Made by a program: the position numbers and the translations under genes. The notes below the pieces were generated by a model. The model saw only the letters and a program-made list of their open reading frames with translations. It was not told where the DNA came from and searched no databases. A DNA stretch of 64,000 nt from Botryotinia globosa (taxonomy: Eukaryota > Ascomycota > Leotiomycetes > Helotiales > Sclerotiniaceae), in assembly GCA_014898425.1 (NCBI GenBank), contig RCSZ01000002.1, positions 2,542,001-2,606,000 on the forward strand, written 5' to 3'. This document shows, in pieces, positions 1-12,160 of this stretch. Within the stretch, counting starts at the first letter, position 1, and each line of letters starts with the position of its first letter.

Positions 1-2656
1 CTTACCTACCTACGTGGGCTCATTGTACAGACTATCGTTATATAAATATCTATATCCCGTCTTCCGAAACCAATCAGTGAATATCATCTATCTTCTGCAA
101 TAACCATCTCTCATTACGAGTGGACCTGGTAGATAGATAGATACACACACATATATACATATATACATATATACATTGTCCCTAGTTCGCTTAGGTAGAC
201 ATGCTTCACGATGCTGGAAAGGTTAACATCTCAACGGGAGTACAACAAGGAACTTCTTTGAACGTTGAATGCATCTTACTTTTTTCCATCACAACACTCA
301 TTTCGTTACTTCGGTGGTATTATCATTGATATACCTATACTTTGGCCAAGCTATATCAAACAGTCGGATCCATGGATGTTTCCTAGAGTAACAATATGCC
401 AAATTCTCTACTCGGTCGGCTTGCATGACTTCGCTAACTACATAGTGTGGAGTGTGCTATCAGTCTGATATCGGTGTGATAGCGATATCTATTTACCTGG
501 ATCATCTCGGTCATCATGACTAGGTATCAACCTCCAATTGATTCTATACCCAACCTTACGCGAAGGATCTGGTTGGTTTACTTCTTCCTTCTGACTTGGA
601 ACAAACGAACTTCACAGTTTCTCTCGTCTAAAGATCAAAGTACATATTAACTTCTACAGATTGATTGATTGATTGATTGATTGATTGACCAATTGATTTC
701 TTCGCCAGCTTTACTCCGTACCTCGTACATACAGGATTCCCCTAGGAGTCTAGGACCCATCTTCAGACCCTCATTGTTGTCAACGGTTCCTGACTACTCC
801 GTGTAGCTGCTAGCACCCCTTCATTCCTGCACCACTCTTCCATCTCCACACTTCCATCCACACCGCCGTGAGTCCATGACTCATCGGAACGGAATTCCCC
901 AAAACGTTTGATAAAGAAACTTCTGAGTTCTGGCCGACCTGAGCCGACCTATTAAGGAAGGTGCTGTCGGAAATAGTAGCCGCCTCTTTCACCTTGTACA
1001 GTGGACACGATCGTGTTCAGGAATGAATTTTGGTTTCATTAGATACTTGCACAACACAAACACCTATTGTACAAAGCCATTCATTTTCTGATTCGTCGAA
1101 AATCCCCCACCCTTATCTGTGCATTACAGAAAACCATGTGCGATAACGGCTCTGACTCAAATGTCAAAACCACCCGATGCTTCGCTCTGTGTACCTAGGT
1201 AACGGAAAACGTCCATTTTGTGGCTTTTCATCGTGTCACCTGCTTTGGCTCGTGGAATTGATCCCTCCGAAGCCATGCATGACGGCACTTATAAGAGGTG
1301 ATTGTTTATTAATCCAGCAGGCTCATTGGGCAATCGATAGATTTGAGATCTAATATTTGACCTGTCATAAACAGATAGTCGTCTTGAAGAGGAAAATAAA
1401 TCCTCATGCCTTGGGTTCAATTCATCTTGAGAGTCGTTGAGAGAGATCATCGACGATGGAAGCCTAGTAAGTTTACTAGATACTTCAAAAATTACTAAGT
1501 CTTAGTAGATGGCTAGTCTGAAATAGTCTCCCCGACTTACACAAGCATTTTCTCATGCCAGAGGATATCACGTCACATCTTCTGTCTACTCTTCATACTC
1601 CTGTTCATCTCTCAGCTCAATTCAATGCAGAACTTACCATGTTATAAATCAGTTAAAATAAGTTGAGTCTGTTCCGAGAGTGGGAAGTAGGCACCCGAGC
1701 CGGCAAGTTGAAAAGTTGACAATATTCTCACGGCTTCCGAACCGTGTATTATTCAGAGATACACTCCATACCATCTTCTTGATTGCTATACTTTTGCACT
1801 CTTGTCTTACATCCGACCTCACCTTTGTTACCTTCCGTTGGCCCATTCCTGTTCGAAACAGCAAACAAGTCTCAACGTTCCATACCTTCTTAAACAATCC
1901 TCCTTTGCCGTCTAAATTTTCCGAATGGCACGATGCATACCGAAACAGCGCATTGTATTCTCCGAGATGACCTGCCAAGCAAGCTTCTGTGGCTGATGCT
2001 TACGATATGTCTTCTTACAGTCTATGACTTTAGCTTTTTGAGGCGTCATCATACACTTCAATGACTGCATACGCAACCTGGAATTTGTTCTTAGGATCTT
2101 ACCGCACATATGATCAATCAAAGCTACTTACGTAACATCCACAATTATATCAATAACTGTCTATATATCACATCCAGTGTTCACCAGATGACCCCTTTCT
2201 TTCCCAAAGGCGCATCGACCCTAGATTTCACGGAGAAAATCGCACCTGGAAAGGACATTATGGTATAACGTATTAACTGGATTAGGTGATAATATCTTAT
2301 AGCCAAAAAATCCGTCTCAAGCTAAGGTCGAACATGGTCTTATAAACCAGTTAATATCTTATAATTCAAAATAATAATTAGATATTATAGTCTTTATAGC
2401 TTATTGTATACCTATGGAAAGCTGGAGGCGAGCCAGGAGATGAATGAAGGAAACAACCAATAAACCACTATATGGGGACCCCAGATTCGCAGGTCATTCC
2501 CTTATATACACCCGACATCGAGATGTATTCAACTGCTTCGATTCGTGAGGGATTGGTAAAAATCCTATTCTGCCCCTCCCCGATGAATGTTATAATCTAT
2601 CTATCATTCCCTGTCCTGAATCCTGATACCTACTTTCCCAATTACACTTCATGGAA
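1..2656. other. Gene-poor AT-rich intergenic DNA
   Basis: No open frame here is longer than about 110 codons, none resembles a known family, and the two longest (about 1650-1978) overlap on opposite strands with neither supported. Short simple repeats are visible: a GATT tetranucleotide run at about 658-689 and GATA/CACA/ATAC runs at about 131-176. One copy of the dispersed 9-mer TACTCCGTA lies at 712-720. I see no RNA gene. Confidence 0.6.
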
Positions 2657-3523
2657 TTATGGACCACAATGCGTCGCACCGGCTGTTGCTTGCGTGATCA
2701 TTAGGAGGGCGACGATTAATCCGTAGAGGCCTGATTTCGGGGGATATTTGTGTCAGATTTGTCTCCTTTTTAAATTCACTTATTTTTTTTGCATTCTTCG
2801 CTTCCCTTCCATTCATCTCCCTCCTAATCTTTCAGTCTCAAAAATTCCGACGCGAAAACGTGGAGGGGGAAAAGGGTAAGACTCACCCAACCCCTCCGCA
2901 AAAATCAACACCAACGCCATCCCCACAAACATCTTCGGCTGCATTGCCGCGCCCCTTACACCCGCATCGCCAATGACCCCAATGCTAAAGCCAGACGCGA
3001 GACGGCTGAGTCCGACGGAGAGGCCCGCGGCGAGATGCAGGAAATTTGTGTGCAGAGCGGAGGGAGCGACGAGCGTGGAGGCGATGAGGATGCTGGTTAT
3101 CAGGCCGAAGATGGAGAGAACGGAGGAGAGGATTATGGGGAGGAGGTCTGTGGTGGGGTTAGAGTGGTTGGATGGAGGGTAAAGAGAGGAGGGAACGATA
3201 ATGGAGGGGGTACTGCGAATCATGTTCTGTGGTTGCATGACACTGACTGCAGAGATTCCGATGCTACTTCTGGCCATGCCGTATGCGGCGCCGATGTTGG
3301 AGAGGACGATTGCACAGCAGCAGCCCATTGCCCCGAAGGACTGGATGGTTAATGAGTTGATTGTTAGAACACGGGTGGGGGTATGAGGGGAGGAAAAGAA
3401 GGTGGTGACTAACGGTGTAGACGGGACTTTAGGACAGAGAGATATGTAAGCATAGTGTTTGATGAAGTTTTGATGAAGTTGTAAGTGAAATTCTCCCCAT
3501 CTATCATTGAGATATGGATCCAT
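2657..3523 (-). CDS. V-type ATPase proteolipid subunit (c / c' family), divergent copy
   Basis: Member of the vacuolar H+-ATPase membrane-rotor proteolipids, which carry protons across the vacuolar membrane. The core reads like subunit c (FGAMGC, GAAYG, SIGISA, FVGMALVLIFAEGLG, LYGLIVALL) with four membrane helices, and the proton-carrying Glu of helix 4 (IFAEGLG) is kept. Two introns are supported. Intron 2731-2886 (GTGAGT donor, CTGAC branch, CAG acceptor) joins EGLG to LYGLIVALL and gives a TAA at 2657-2659. Intron 3148-3213 is 66 nt, in frame and stop-free; removing it restores MIRNLLPIILSSV, which fits the family, where the unspliced frame adds 22 extra residues. The 5' end is uncertain: an acceptor at about 3354 (CATCCAG) lies just before SFGAMGC, so an N-terminal exon holding SLCPKVPSTP may be spliced on through a weak donor. 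It is more divergent than usual for this very conserved family, so it is probably a paralogue and not the main VMA3/VMA11 gene. The start is tentative. Confidence 0.7.
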
Positions 3524-6500
3524 TGTGATCGTCTGGTTATTACTTTAGAACGAGTGGGAGTAGTGGAAAATAGATGCTTGAGCAATGTATCAGGTCTTGT
3601 GCAACCTGCAGTGGGACTACTAAGAAGGCATAGATTTTTCGCAAGAGGAGAATTAAGTGGGCAAAATGTTTTCTTCAAAACTGAGGAACGAATTCGATTG
3701 AGAACTACGCTTTCAAGATTCAAGAGGAATCATATCATATGGTGTAAAACTACACGCTCATCCGTCTTACATCGCTGGAGGGTAAGCCCTACGAATACAT
3801 GTAATCAGGCAGCCGTCGTATCAGATCAACATCAATTTTGATTCGATGAACATGCAAAGAATGATTGAATTCCAAGTTTTGGAATCTTATTGGCAACGCG
3901 CGTGCATTTGTACATCAACGAAATAAATTCCTTCAGTGAAAGATATCTCGTAGGCTCGAGGGCTTTGATTGATTGATTTCTGCGCACTGGATGCCTAATT
4001 TCAAAAATTTCAACTTGGCAGGTGTTTGAAATGATGGTTGCGATGCTTAGTATGATGGAGTTGGACGTCAGCCAGATAGATACCACTATCATGTAGGTGA
4101 CGGATGTTCCGAATATATACGTACTGCTGCCTTCGGTCACCAAGTCGATGATTACGTGGTCTGCGCTACACAATCAATGCAGATCATGATCAACCTTACT
4201 GCTGACGAAAATTGTGATCAATGGCCATGCTAATTACGACGCCAGGAATCATCACAACTTTGCATACTTTTCAGCCTTGAAGAGTTTGACTGTCAGACAG
4301 ATCGTGTGTGATGAAAGAGATGAGCATGATTGCTGAGCATTTTTTTTAGCAGTCAAGTAATTTCTCAAATTGCTATAGCTGCCTTGGAGGTGGTCCAAAA
4401 TGGTACAACGTGGTTCCTGGGCAACGGCAGTGACCAAGGCGAGTATAACTCTGCGTGCTTTCATCCTGATTGAGGTGAGATACGTTGCAACCCGAACACA
4501 TAGTTTCCAAAATGGGGCCATGCTATCGTTGATACTTGCCACGCCTCCTCCTGACTCCGCCATCTTTCAGAACCTCGATTTGGTTTGCACGATATGCAGG
4601 AACTCAGGAGAGAGTGAACAATGTGTGCGAAGCAATGCTCCACTCCTACAATATTCAACACACCAAACACGAAAGCAAACGCGTACATGTCAACTTAAAA
4701 CGAAACGAAAAGAAAAGAAAAGAAAGTTCTCACGCTTGTAAGAAGTTTGCTGTGCCGTAAACCAACAACGTTGAGTTGGATATTTGGGTTGATGTACGCA
4801 ATCTCAAGTATCCATTGAACAACTTGACTTCCATACGAGGACTCTTTAGGAACGTAAATCGAGTGATAGGACGAATCTGCTACAACATCGCCGCGATAGA
4901 TGCAACACATTAACACAACGCTGTTGAAGGTGTTGGTGTAAAGAACTTAGGTAGGCGCAGCGACCGACTTCATATGTCAAGACCACCTCCCCCACCGAGG
5001 CATACTTAGTCAATATTACCATAAAAACCAAGCTTTTGAATCTCCATCTGATTGAAAATCCGTGCCTCGATTTTCGAGATCAGTCATACCAAGAATCCAA
5101 GACGTGATAAAGTCTCCGATGTTTGAGTAGGAAGTTTTGAAACGAATTGCAAGATTTGAAAAGAAGAGGTCACAGCTGGAGGCTGCCGCTTAGACTTGTG
5201 CGGCGGTCTCGTTCAAAACGTTTGGAGTATGGGGTAGGAAGATGTGATGATTTGAGTTCGTCAATGCTCACGATATTTAGGTAATAGCTCAGATGAGTAT
5301 GGTGTTCCAAATTCGCAATGAGATTTTCTGAAGTTCAAATGTTTGCGAATCCTTTCCTTTGGTCAGTTGTCAAGCTTATAAGTTAGTAAGGATTCTTGGC
5401 GAGACAAGAAGCACCTCCTGGCACGTGCCTAGTACGTACTAAAGTGGTTGTAGCAAAAGTCGTGATAGTCAGTCAAAGTCTGATATCCTATAGACCAAGA
5501 CCATTCCTACCTAGGCATCTAGATAATCATCGAAATTTCTTATTTTGGAGTGTGGCTGTGATTGAGTTATACCTACTTCGTACGTAGGTACCTAGCGAAG
5601 TGCTGGCATCTTAAAAAAGTCTTAATACACCCGATCAGTCTATCATACTTTGTCGGTATGGGGAGTAGGGAGGAAAATCCCTATGGAGGACGGAACGATC
5701 CTTTTAGAGTTTAGTACGAACAGATTCGATCCAATCTCACTACCATTCATTGGATTTATCATTTATGGCACAGGCACTTTGCAAAGTACTACCTCCAACA
5801 AATGAAAGGTAGGGGGCTACATACACTCGTACACATATATCGTACACATCATATCCCTCCCCTTTTCAAATACTTTAGTTACTCTCTTGAAGCTTCATCC
5901 GATAAAACGGGTTTTTACTTTCCACTGGAGCGATCTACCGAGGTAGATGCAAGATCACAAAATGGCTTTGGCGTGAGAGAAACTATTCGCGTCTCTTCTC
6001 GGTCAAGTTCAAACAACTTCAATTCATGCTTTGTATCATGGATTTGTGGTTCTCGCTTTATTACTGGGAGTTTGGAAAAGGACTGTGTGATGAACCCGGA
6101 TGGTGTTTCAAGCAAATGCGCTTTTGTCTTTAGTCTACAAAATATCCCATCCTCAATGCTTCATGCTATGTTTCTAGGTCTGAGGGTCGAAGACTCGGAG
6201 GAAAAGAAAGGCATGAGGAGCCATACAAATTCATTTATCGCAATAGTCCGAAAATAGCATGTTTCCTCTTTCCCCCCTCCTTTCCTATGAGATCCCTGGA
6301 AAGTTAGGTATGTTGGAACTGGTGCAGGTAACGAAGTACGGATTCGTGTGGCACCCTTCCGCGAGTCTAGTATGCACACCCAGATTCGTCAATATCAAGA
6401 TGTCAAGCAGGTATGATAGATCAGGACAGTGTGAATAAGAATCTCAATTCGTTGAAATATCAGAGTGTCTGTACCTCGCCTCTTCCTCTTGAAGGGACCT

Positions 6501-6858
6501 GAAAGGCTGAAAGCTATCTAGGAAGAAAGTCTAGGGCGCAGGATTTACAGCGAAGAGGATTTCGTTTGATATGATTGGTTATTGAATGATATCTCATGGA
6601 TTCTAACCTCTTTTTTTTATAGATCAGATGTTTCAATGTTCTAATATTCAAAATACGTTCCCCTTTATATCATTATTATGGATGTCCTTATTATCTCGTT
6701 AATATCGACTACCTGTCTAGTAACCCTTTTAAGATTGATTTTTCCATACAAAGTCTCCGTTCCCGCTTGAGCTTCGCAGTTGGTTGGTACTTGGTTGTAC
6801 ATGGTAGGCCGCGTCATATTGCGGATCCTTGACCTTGAATCATCTCAGACAACAACCC

Positions 6859-6962
6859 TAGCATTTATACCAAGTAGCATTTATACCAACTAGCATTTAT
6901 ACTAGCATTTATACTAGCATTTATACTAGCATTTATACTAGCATTTATACTAGCATTTATAC
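6859..6962. repeat. 12-nt minisatellite, unit TAGCATTTATAC, 8 copies
   Basis: Eight exact copies of TAGCATTTATAC. The first two are each followed by a 4-nt spacer (CAAG, CAAC); the last six are perfectly head to tail. The exact identity of the copies suggests recent expansion by slippage or unequal exchange. Confidence 0.95.
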
Positions 6963-7217
6963 ACTCTGTCTGTACTTCGTATGTCAACCAACAAACTTGC
7001 CAAGATATAGAAAAGAGGATCGAACCTTGGGATTGGAATCACTCTTTGCATTGGATTTGGTCTTTTTGTATGAGAAATATTATTCCACAGGTTCAAAGCT
7101 CTTTGGACCGTCGGGTCTTCTTGCATTTTCATATACTATACAGTACCTTGAGAGAATTCCACTTTTACATTTCTACTCGATCGTTTCAATCCTCGTCCTT
7201 GATAGTAACACAATTTG

Positions 7218-7330
7218 ACTACTATTATTACTACTACTACTACTACTATTACTACTACTATTATTATTACTATTATTATTACTATTACTATTACTACTAT
7301 TATTATTACTATTACTATTACTATTACTAT

Positions 7331-7385
<55 letters not shown>
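7218..7385. repeat. TAC/TAT trinucleotide microsatellite
   Basis: About 165 bp of ACT/ATT (TAC/TAT) triplets. The 5' part is a mix of TAT and TAC; the 3' part is a pure run of CTA triplets. Long Tyr-only or Thr/Ile-only open frames across it are artefacts of the repeat. Confidence 0.95.
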
Positions 7386-7386
<1 letters not shown>

Positions 7387-8072
7387 ACTGTATCTACCTA
7401 GTAAAAGCTCTTGTCATCTTATATTGTATTACTTTCTATCCTTCCTTCCTTCCAACCATCTCCATATTTATATCTTTCTCTCAGCCGCTGCGCTTCCTGA
7501 AAAGTCAACCACGCCACCATTTGATACAGGACAAGAACGGATTTCACGGCGTGCCAGCCTTACAGTAGAAAAACGCTTGAAGATCTTAGAACAATAGGAA
7601 AGATACTCCACAAATTTGTATAAAATACGATTCTCTTGCCTGCACCTCGTACTCTCAGCCACAATTAAGAGTTTCGTCATCTGTCGCAGGCTCTCTTTGC
7701 TGTACAAAAGCTTTACTCTTACCTAGTGCTACTCAGTCAGTCCGAGATTTGAGAACTTATACAAAACATCGCATCACATCACACTCGTTCCGAATTTTGG
7801 GTTCTAAAAGTACAACTTTTCATATCAACCTCACTACCAACAACCCATTTTTTTTAAACTCGTTTGAGCATATTGGTTATTACTTTTTACATTGGATTTT
7901 CTTGGCTCTATTTTCCAAATTTTTGGGTCTTCGGGGTCTTCCAAGCTAAATTAATTAGCGCCTACTGTCCGCGTCATCTGGACCAACCCGAACAATATAT
8001 ACCAATTTCATATCCCATATAGGATTTCATAAAAGGGTATTTCTTTTTCATCAATATATTTTACCTCCAATC

Positions 8073-9574
8073 ATGAGGACGACAACATTCATCACCGCTG
8101 CCGTGGGAATATTATCAACACGTACAGATGCAATACAATTACAGAAGCGAACCGATGGACCAGCACGAGTAGTTGGACTAGATGTGGTACGAAAACAAGT
8201 GGAAAATCCTTTAGCAAGAGATAAATTAAGGAAATTAAGAAGGAGGTCGAAGACTGTTACTGCTACTTTAGATAATGAGGTTCGTGAAATTCATTTGGAC
8301 TTTAAGTGAAGCTATATACTAACGTCGTTCAGGAAACTTTATATTTCGCCAATGGAACATTAGGTACACCAGCACAGAGTTTACGATTACATATCGACAC
8401 AGGAAGCAGTGATTTATGGGTTAATACTGCTAGCTCAACATTATGTAGTAAAAAGACAAACCCATGTCAGCTGGCTGGAACATATACGGCCAACTCATCG
8501 TCTACATACGCATATGTAGCCAGCGATTTTAATATTTCTTACGTGGATGGATCTGGAGCATCGGGAGATTATGTCACTGATACATTTACGATTGGATCAA
8601 CGACGTTGGACAAGTTACAATTTGGCATTGGATATACCAGTTCTTCGCCTGAAGGTATTTTAGGAATCGGTTACGAGATTAACGAGGTTCAGGTGGGAAG
8701 AGCGGGAAAGAAGGCATATAATAACTTACCAGCACAAATGGTTGCTGATGGTCTGATCAATTCAAATGCTTACTCCTTATGGCTTAACGATTTGGATGCT
8801 AGCACTGGAAGTATTTTATTCGGTGGTGTCGATACTGCTCAATATCACGGGAAATTGGAAACTCTCCCGGTCGAGAAAGAATCCGGATATTACGCCGAAT
8901 TTCTCATCACCTTAACCGAGATCACGCTAGGCAATACCGTCATCGCCCAAGACCAAGCTCTCGCCGTGCTCCTCGATTCCGGAAGTTCCCTCACCTACCT
9001 CCCCGACGCCATGGCCGAAGCCATCTACGAACAAGTCGATGCTCAATACGATGCTAGCGAAGGCGCCGCCTACGTCCCCTGTTCCCTCGCTTCCAACACC
9101 AGCGCTTTGAACTTCACCTTCACATCCCCTACCATTCAAGTCACCATGGACGAACTCGTCATCCCTGTCACCAGTACCACAGGTCAACAACTACAGTTCA
9201 CCGACGGCACCGCAGCCTGTCTCTTCGGTATCGCTCCCGCAGGTGACAGTACCTCGGTTTTGGGAGATACCTTTATCCGCTCCGCATACATCGTCTACGA
9301 TCTCGATAACAATGAAATTTCCCTCGCTCAAACAAATTTCAACGCTACCAGTACGAGCGTAGTGGAAATCACCACGGGCACCGCGGCAGTTCCAGATGCA
9401 ACATTGGTTGCGAACGCCGCAACAGCTATCTCAGGTTCAACGGGTGGCGAGATCAGCGGATCGGTCACTTTGAGCTCAGGTTCAAAGTCGAAAAATGCAG
9501 GCGCCAGGCAGACGCCGCCTCCGTTGGCGTATGGTATGGCTGCATTAGGTGCGGGATTGTATTATGCTATGTAA
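8073..9574 (+). CDS. Yapsin/candidapepsin-like aspartyl protease, probably GPI-anchored
   Basis: Secreted pepsin-family (A1) aspartic protease, likely acting at the cell surface. Two exons: 8073-8279 and 8333-9574. The 53-nt intron has an ACTAAC branch and TTCAG acceptor; its donor GTTCGT is non-typical. Product 482 residues. Residues 1-20 look like a signal peptide, followed by a basic propeptide (KLRKLRRRSK). Both catalytic Asp motifs are present: DTGSS at D91 and DSGSS at D284, with YVDGSGASGDYVTD as the flap. The tail is Ser/Gly-rich and ends in a short hydrophobic stretch (AYGMAALGAGLYYAM), as expected for a GPI-attachment signal. Splicing joins ATLDNE to ETLYFANGTLGTP, a strong fit to the family. 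The second half, from about 8890, uses many more C-ending codons than the first. Confidence 0.93.
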
Positions 9575-11757
9575 AGATCTTCCTCTTTGCTCGGCAACAT
9601 GGAATGTCATCTCATGTCATGAGATGAGGTGGCGAAATTCATCTGGAAAAACTTTTATCATTTTTATTATTTTTCTTTGCAGCGGATTGCATTGCGTGAG
9701 ATGGGATGGCATGGTATGGCATTTTAAAGTTTTATACACACAAGAGTTGCATTAAAAGGCGTTTCCCTTTTTTCGATCTTTCTTTTCATATATATAATTT
9801 TTCTACATTTTTATGAGATGAGAGCGTTCATTCTCCTTTTGATGATGAGGGATTTTTCTTCTCCATAACTTTTTGAAATATGGATGGATGGTTGGGTTGC
9901 ATGGGTTGCTTGCTTGCATAGCATCGGAGTCTTTCTTTCCTTATGATTTGGATGGCATGGGAACTTTTGGGAGGATTGGAGAATGAGAAGTAATAAATAT
10001 GAGATGAGATAGGATGGGATGAGAAGTGATGCGGTTGTTGATGTGATGGAATATAGAGGGGTTAGATGTGAATTCGATATTCTCGAATAGAAAGAGAAAA
10101 GATATACACATACATATACACATATATGCAAGAATAGAGAGATAATAATAAGAATCAATACAAGACAGAGATCCAAAATATGTTTATCTATCCAGTTATC
10201 TATCTATCTTCACTACATCACATATCAGATTTTGAACAAATAAATGAACTCTAAAAAATTTCAAGATGAGATGATGTTGAATGTTACCACGGGTATGCAA
10301 TATACATCCTGGTACATTGAACATTGGACAAGCCTCAAGCTGGGAAAAACTACGAATCTAGGGATATAAACGGTTTTTTCGGTACTGGCGGCTTGGACTC
10401 TAAGATCCGAAGGGGGAGCTTGGCTTCTTGGCGTGGTGGTAAGGGGGTGAGGATTTTGAGGTAAAGGGGGGAGAGAGGGGGAAGGATATAAGAAGAAGAA
10501 GAGTGAAAGAAAAAGGGAAAATGTGAATGCTTACAAACTTGTTATAGACCCAGATACCCGTTAGATCTTTTCTTTCTATCTATCCATCCATCCATCTGAC
10601 CACAGTACTAGGTATCTAATCCACCATCTGCAGTTTCCTTGATAAATATATATGATAATAAATGCAACACAGTAAAGATAAAATCCGCAAGCCCACTACA
10701 TACATACACACTACCGAATTCCGAATAAAACAAGCATACAGATATGAAGTCGCGATAGTTTGAAGGAGATATATATACATCTCCTTATATATCCCGATAT
10801 CAACATCGATTCTCCAAGTGAAAGGAGGAAATGAAAGATGATTAAATATCTAGATATCCATATATCCAATGATTAATGATTCCGGAAACACAATCATACT
10901 TGCTTCCTACTATTATGATTCAAAATCTCAATTTCTTCTTCCTTTATTCATGGTGCTTTCCCTCCCTTTTCTCTCCGCTTCGTCGACATTATCTGTTTCT
11001 GTATGAATGATTGATTTTCCATGCCCTCTCTTCTAATCATAAAATAGATGAATAAGATGAATGATATAAATATCTATTAGATAGGGTATCAAATCAGATA
11101 TCAGATGATTCATATAAATATAAATATAAATATAAATATATATAAAAAATATAAATATAAATATAAATATAAATAGAAATTAAAATAATAAATATAAATA
11201 GAAATATAAATATAAAATATAAATATAAATATAAATATAAATATAAATATAAATATAAATATAAATATAATATAAAATATAAATATAAATATAATATAAA
11301 TATAAATATAAATATAAATATAAATATAAATATAAATATAAATATAAATATAAATATAATATAATAAAATATAAATATAAATATAAATATAATATAAAAT
11401 ATAACTAATAATATAATGAAATATAAATATAAATATAAATATAAATTAAATATAAAATATAATATAATATAAATATACATATAAATAATAAGCCAGCATC
11501 CAAAATGATATCATAATTTTTCCACCCTGCCGAACCACTACTTCGTACAATGCAATCCACTCCACCACTCCACCCCACCAAGATCAAAAAAAGTTTAAAC
11601 TCCCCACCAAATCCCTCTCACGGTTTTCTACCCCTCCATCTTCCTCCGTCACTCTTTTCCACCACCCCTCTCTCATTCTTCATCTGCCCATTCCCAACCC
11701 TCATAGGAAAACAAAATCAAAAAAAAATCAAAAAGTACAAGCTAATGTAGGGAATTG
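9575..11757. other. Intergenic region dominated by simple repeats
   Basis: The first few hundred bases are presumably the 3' UTR of the aspartyl protease (T-rich, with ATGAGATG-like repeats). The rest is AT-rich with short runs and a long AAATAT tract at 11111-11480. No supported gene. Long frames such as the one at about 11094-11480 consist only of translated repeat. Confidence 0.6.
11111..11480. repeat. AT-rich hexanucleotide microsatellite (ATAAAT)n
   Basis: About 370 bp of near-perfect ATAAAT/AAATAT repeats with occasional single-base indels that shift phase. It ends about 280 bp before the tRNA-Lys gene. Confidence 0.93.
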
Positions 11758-11853
11758 AGCCCAACGCGGGGGTCGAACCCGCAACCTTGTGATTGACTTT
11801 GCACATCTTCCAATGATAAGAGTCACACGCTCTACCGATTGAGCTAGCCGGGC
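11758..11853 (-). tRNA. tRNA-Lys (anticodon CUU) with a 23-nt intron
   Basis: Read on the minus strand it folds as a full tRNA. The acceptor stem starts GCCCGGC and ends GTTGGGC (with G-U pairs). The D arm is AGCTCAATCGGTAGAGC, the anticodon stem TGTGA/TCACA has loop CTCTTAA, and the T arm contains GGGTTCGACCC. The anticodon CTT gives Lys. An intron of 23 nt sits after position 37, the canonical place for nuclear tRNA introns; with it removed the RNA is 73 nt. The T-arm and D-arm sequences double as internal B and A boxes for RNA polymerase III. A T-rich stretch for termination follows (the plus-strand A run at about 11721-11734). Confidence 0.95.
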
Positions 11854-12116
11854 AGGCTATGCTTGATAAATTGACAGAGAGAACACCGGAATTTAATTAT
11901 ATACATCCATTTCATTTTTGGGTACCTAGATAGGGATATGTGAGGAAGGAAATGTATTTCGGATGGAGAGGTAGAATAGCAAAGAACTATGGCAAAAAAA
12001 ATGAGCGTGAGAAATCCAAATTTTAGATACATACATGGAGGAGACAAAGATAAGTGGTATGTGAACAGTAGAAAAGCAGACACACCTGGATCATTGAACC
12101 ATCGAGTAGACGTCAG

Positions 12117-12160
12117 CCAAGCCAGCTCAATCGGTAGAGCGTATGTATGACTTTTATCTT
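12117..12160 (+). pseudogene. Relic of the 5' half of a tRNA-Lys gene
   Basis: Positions 12124-12142 repeat 19 nt of the D arm of the intact tRNA-Lys exactly, but on the opposite strand and about 270 bp away. The following GTATGACTTTTATC resembles the anticodon arm of a Lys(UUU) tRNA, but a GTAT duplication disturbs the stem. There is no T arm (no GGTTCGANTCC) within the next 100 bp, and the 5' acceptor strand is degraded. It is therefore a broken copy, more likely of the UUU isoacceptor than of the neighbouring CUU gene. Confidence 0.7.

Larger units (their letters stand above)
3524..8072. other. Long intergenic region with minisatellites; no convincing gene
   Basis: About 4.5 kb. Several minus-strand frames at 3832-4916 have protein-like hydrophobic stretches but no start, no stop and no recognisable family, so they are not called. 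A 151-codon plus frame at 5802-6257 starts with ATG but matches nothing I know. A 12-nt minisatellite (6859-6962) and a TAC/TAT trinucleotide tract (about 7218-7385) are listed separately. The last ~150 bp before 8073 hold a TATA-like ACAATATATACC and pyrimidine runs, plausibly the protease promoter. Confidence 0.5.

Noticed and set aside
1649..1978. Overlapping 96-109 codon frames on both strands
   Set aside because: They overlap on opposite strands, resemble no family, and have no splice or start context; consistent with chance in this composition.
5802..6257. 151-codon plus-strand frame starting with ATG
   Set aside because: No recognisable motif or family, no signal peptide, not supported by neighbouring introns; Ser-rich composition typical of random frames.
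7046..7597. Long poly-Tyr frame
   Set aside because: Translated TAC/TAT microsatellite, not a protein.
11094..11480. Ile/Tyr/Leu-only frame on minus
   Set aside because: Translated ATAAAT repeat.
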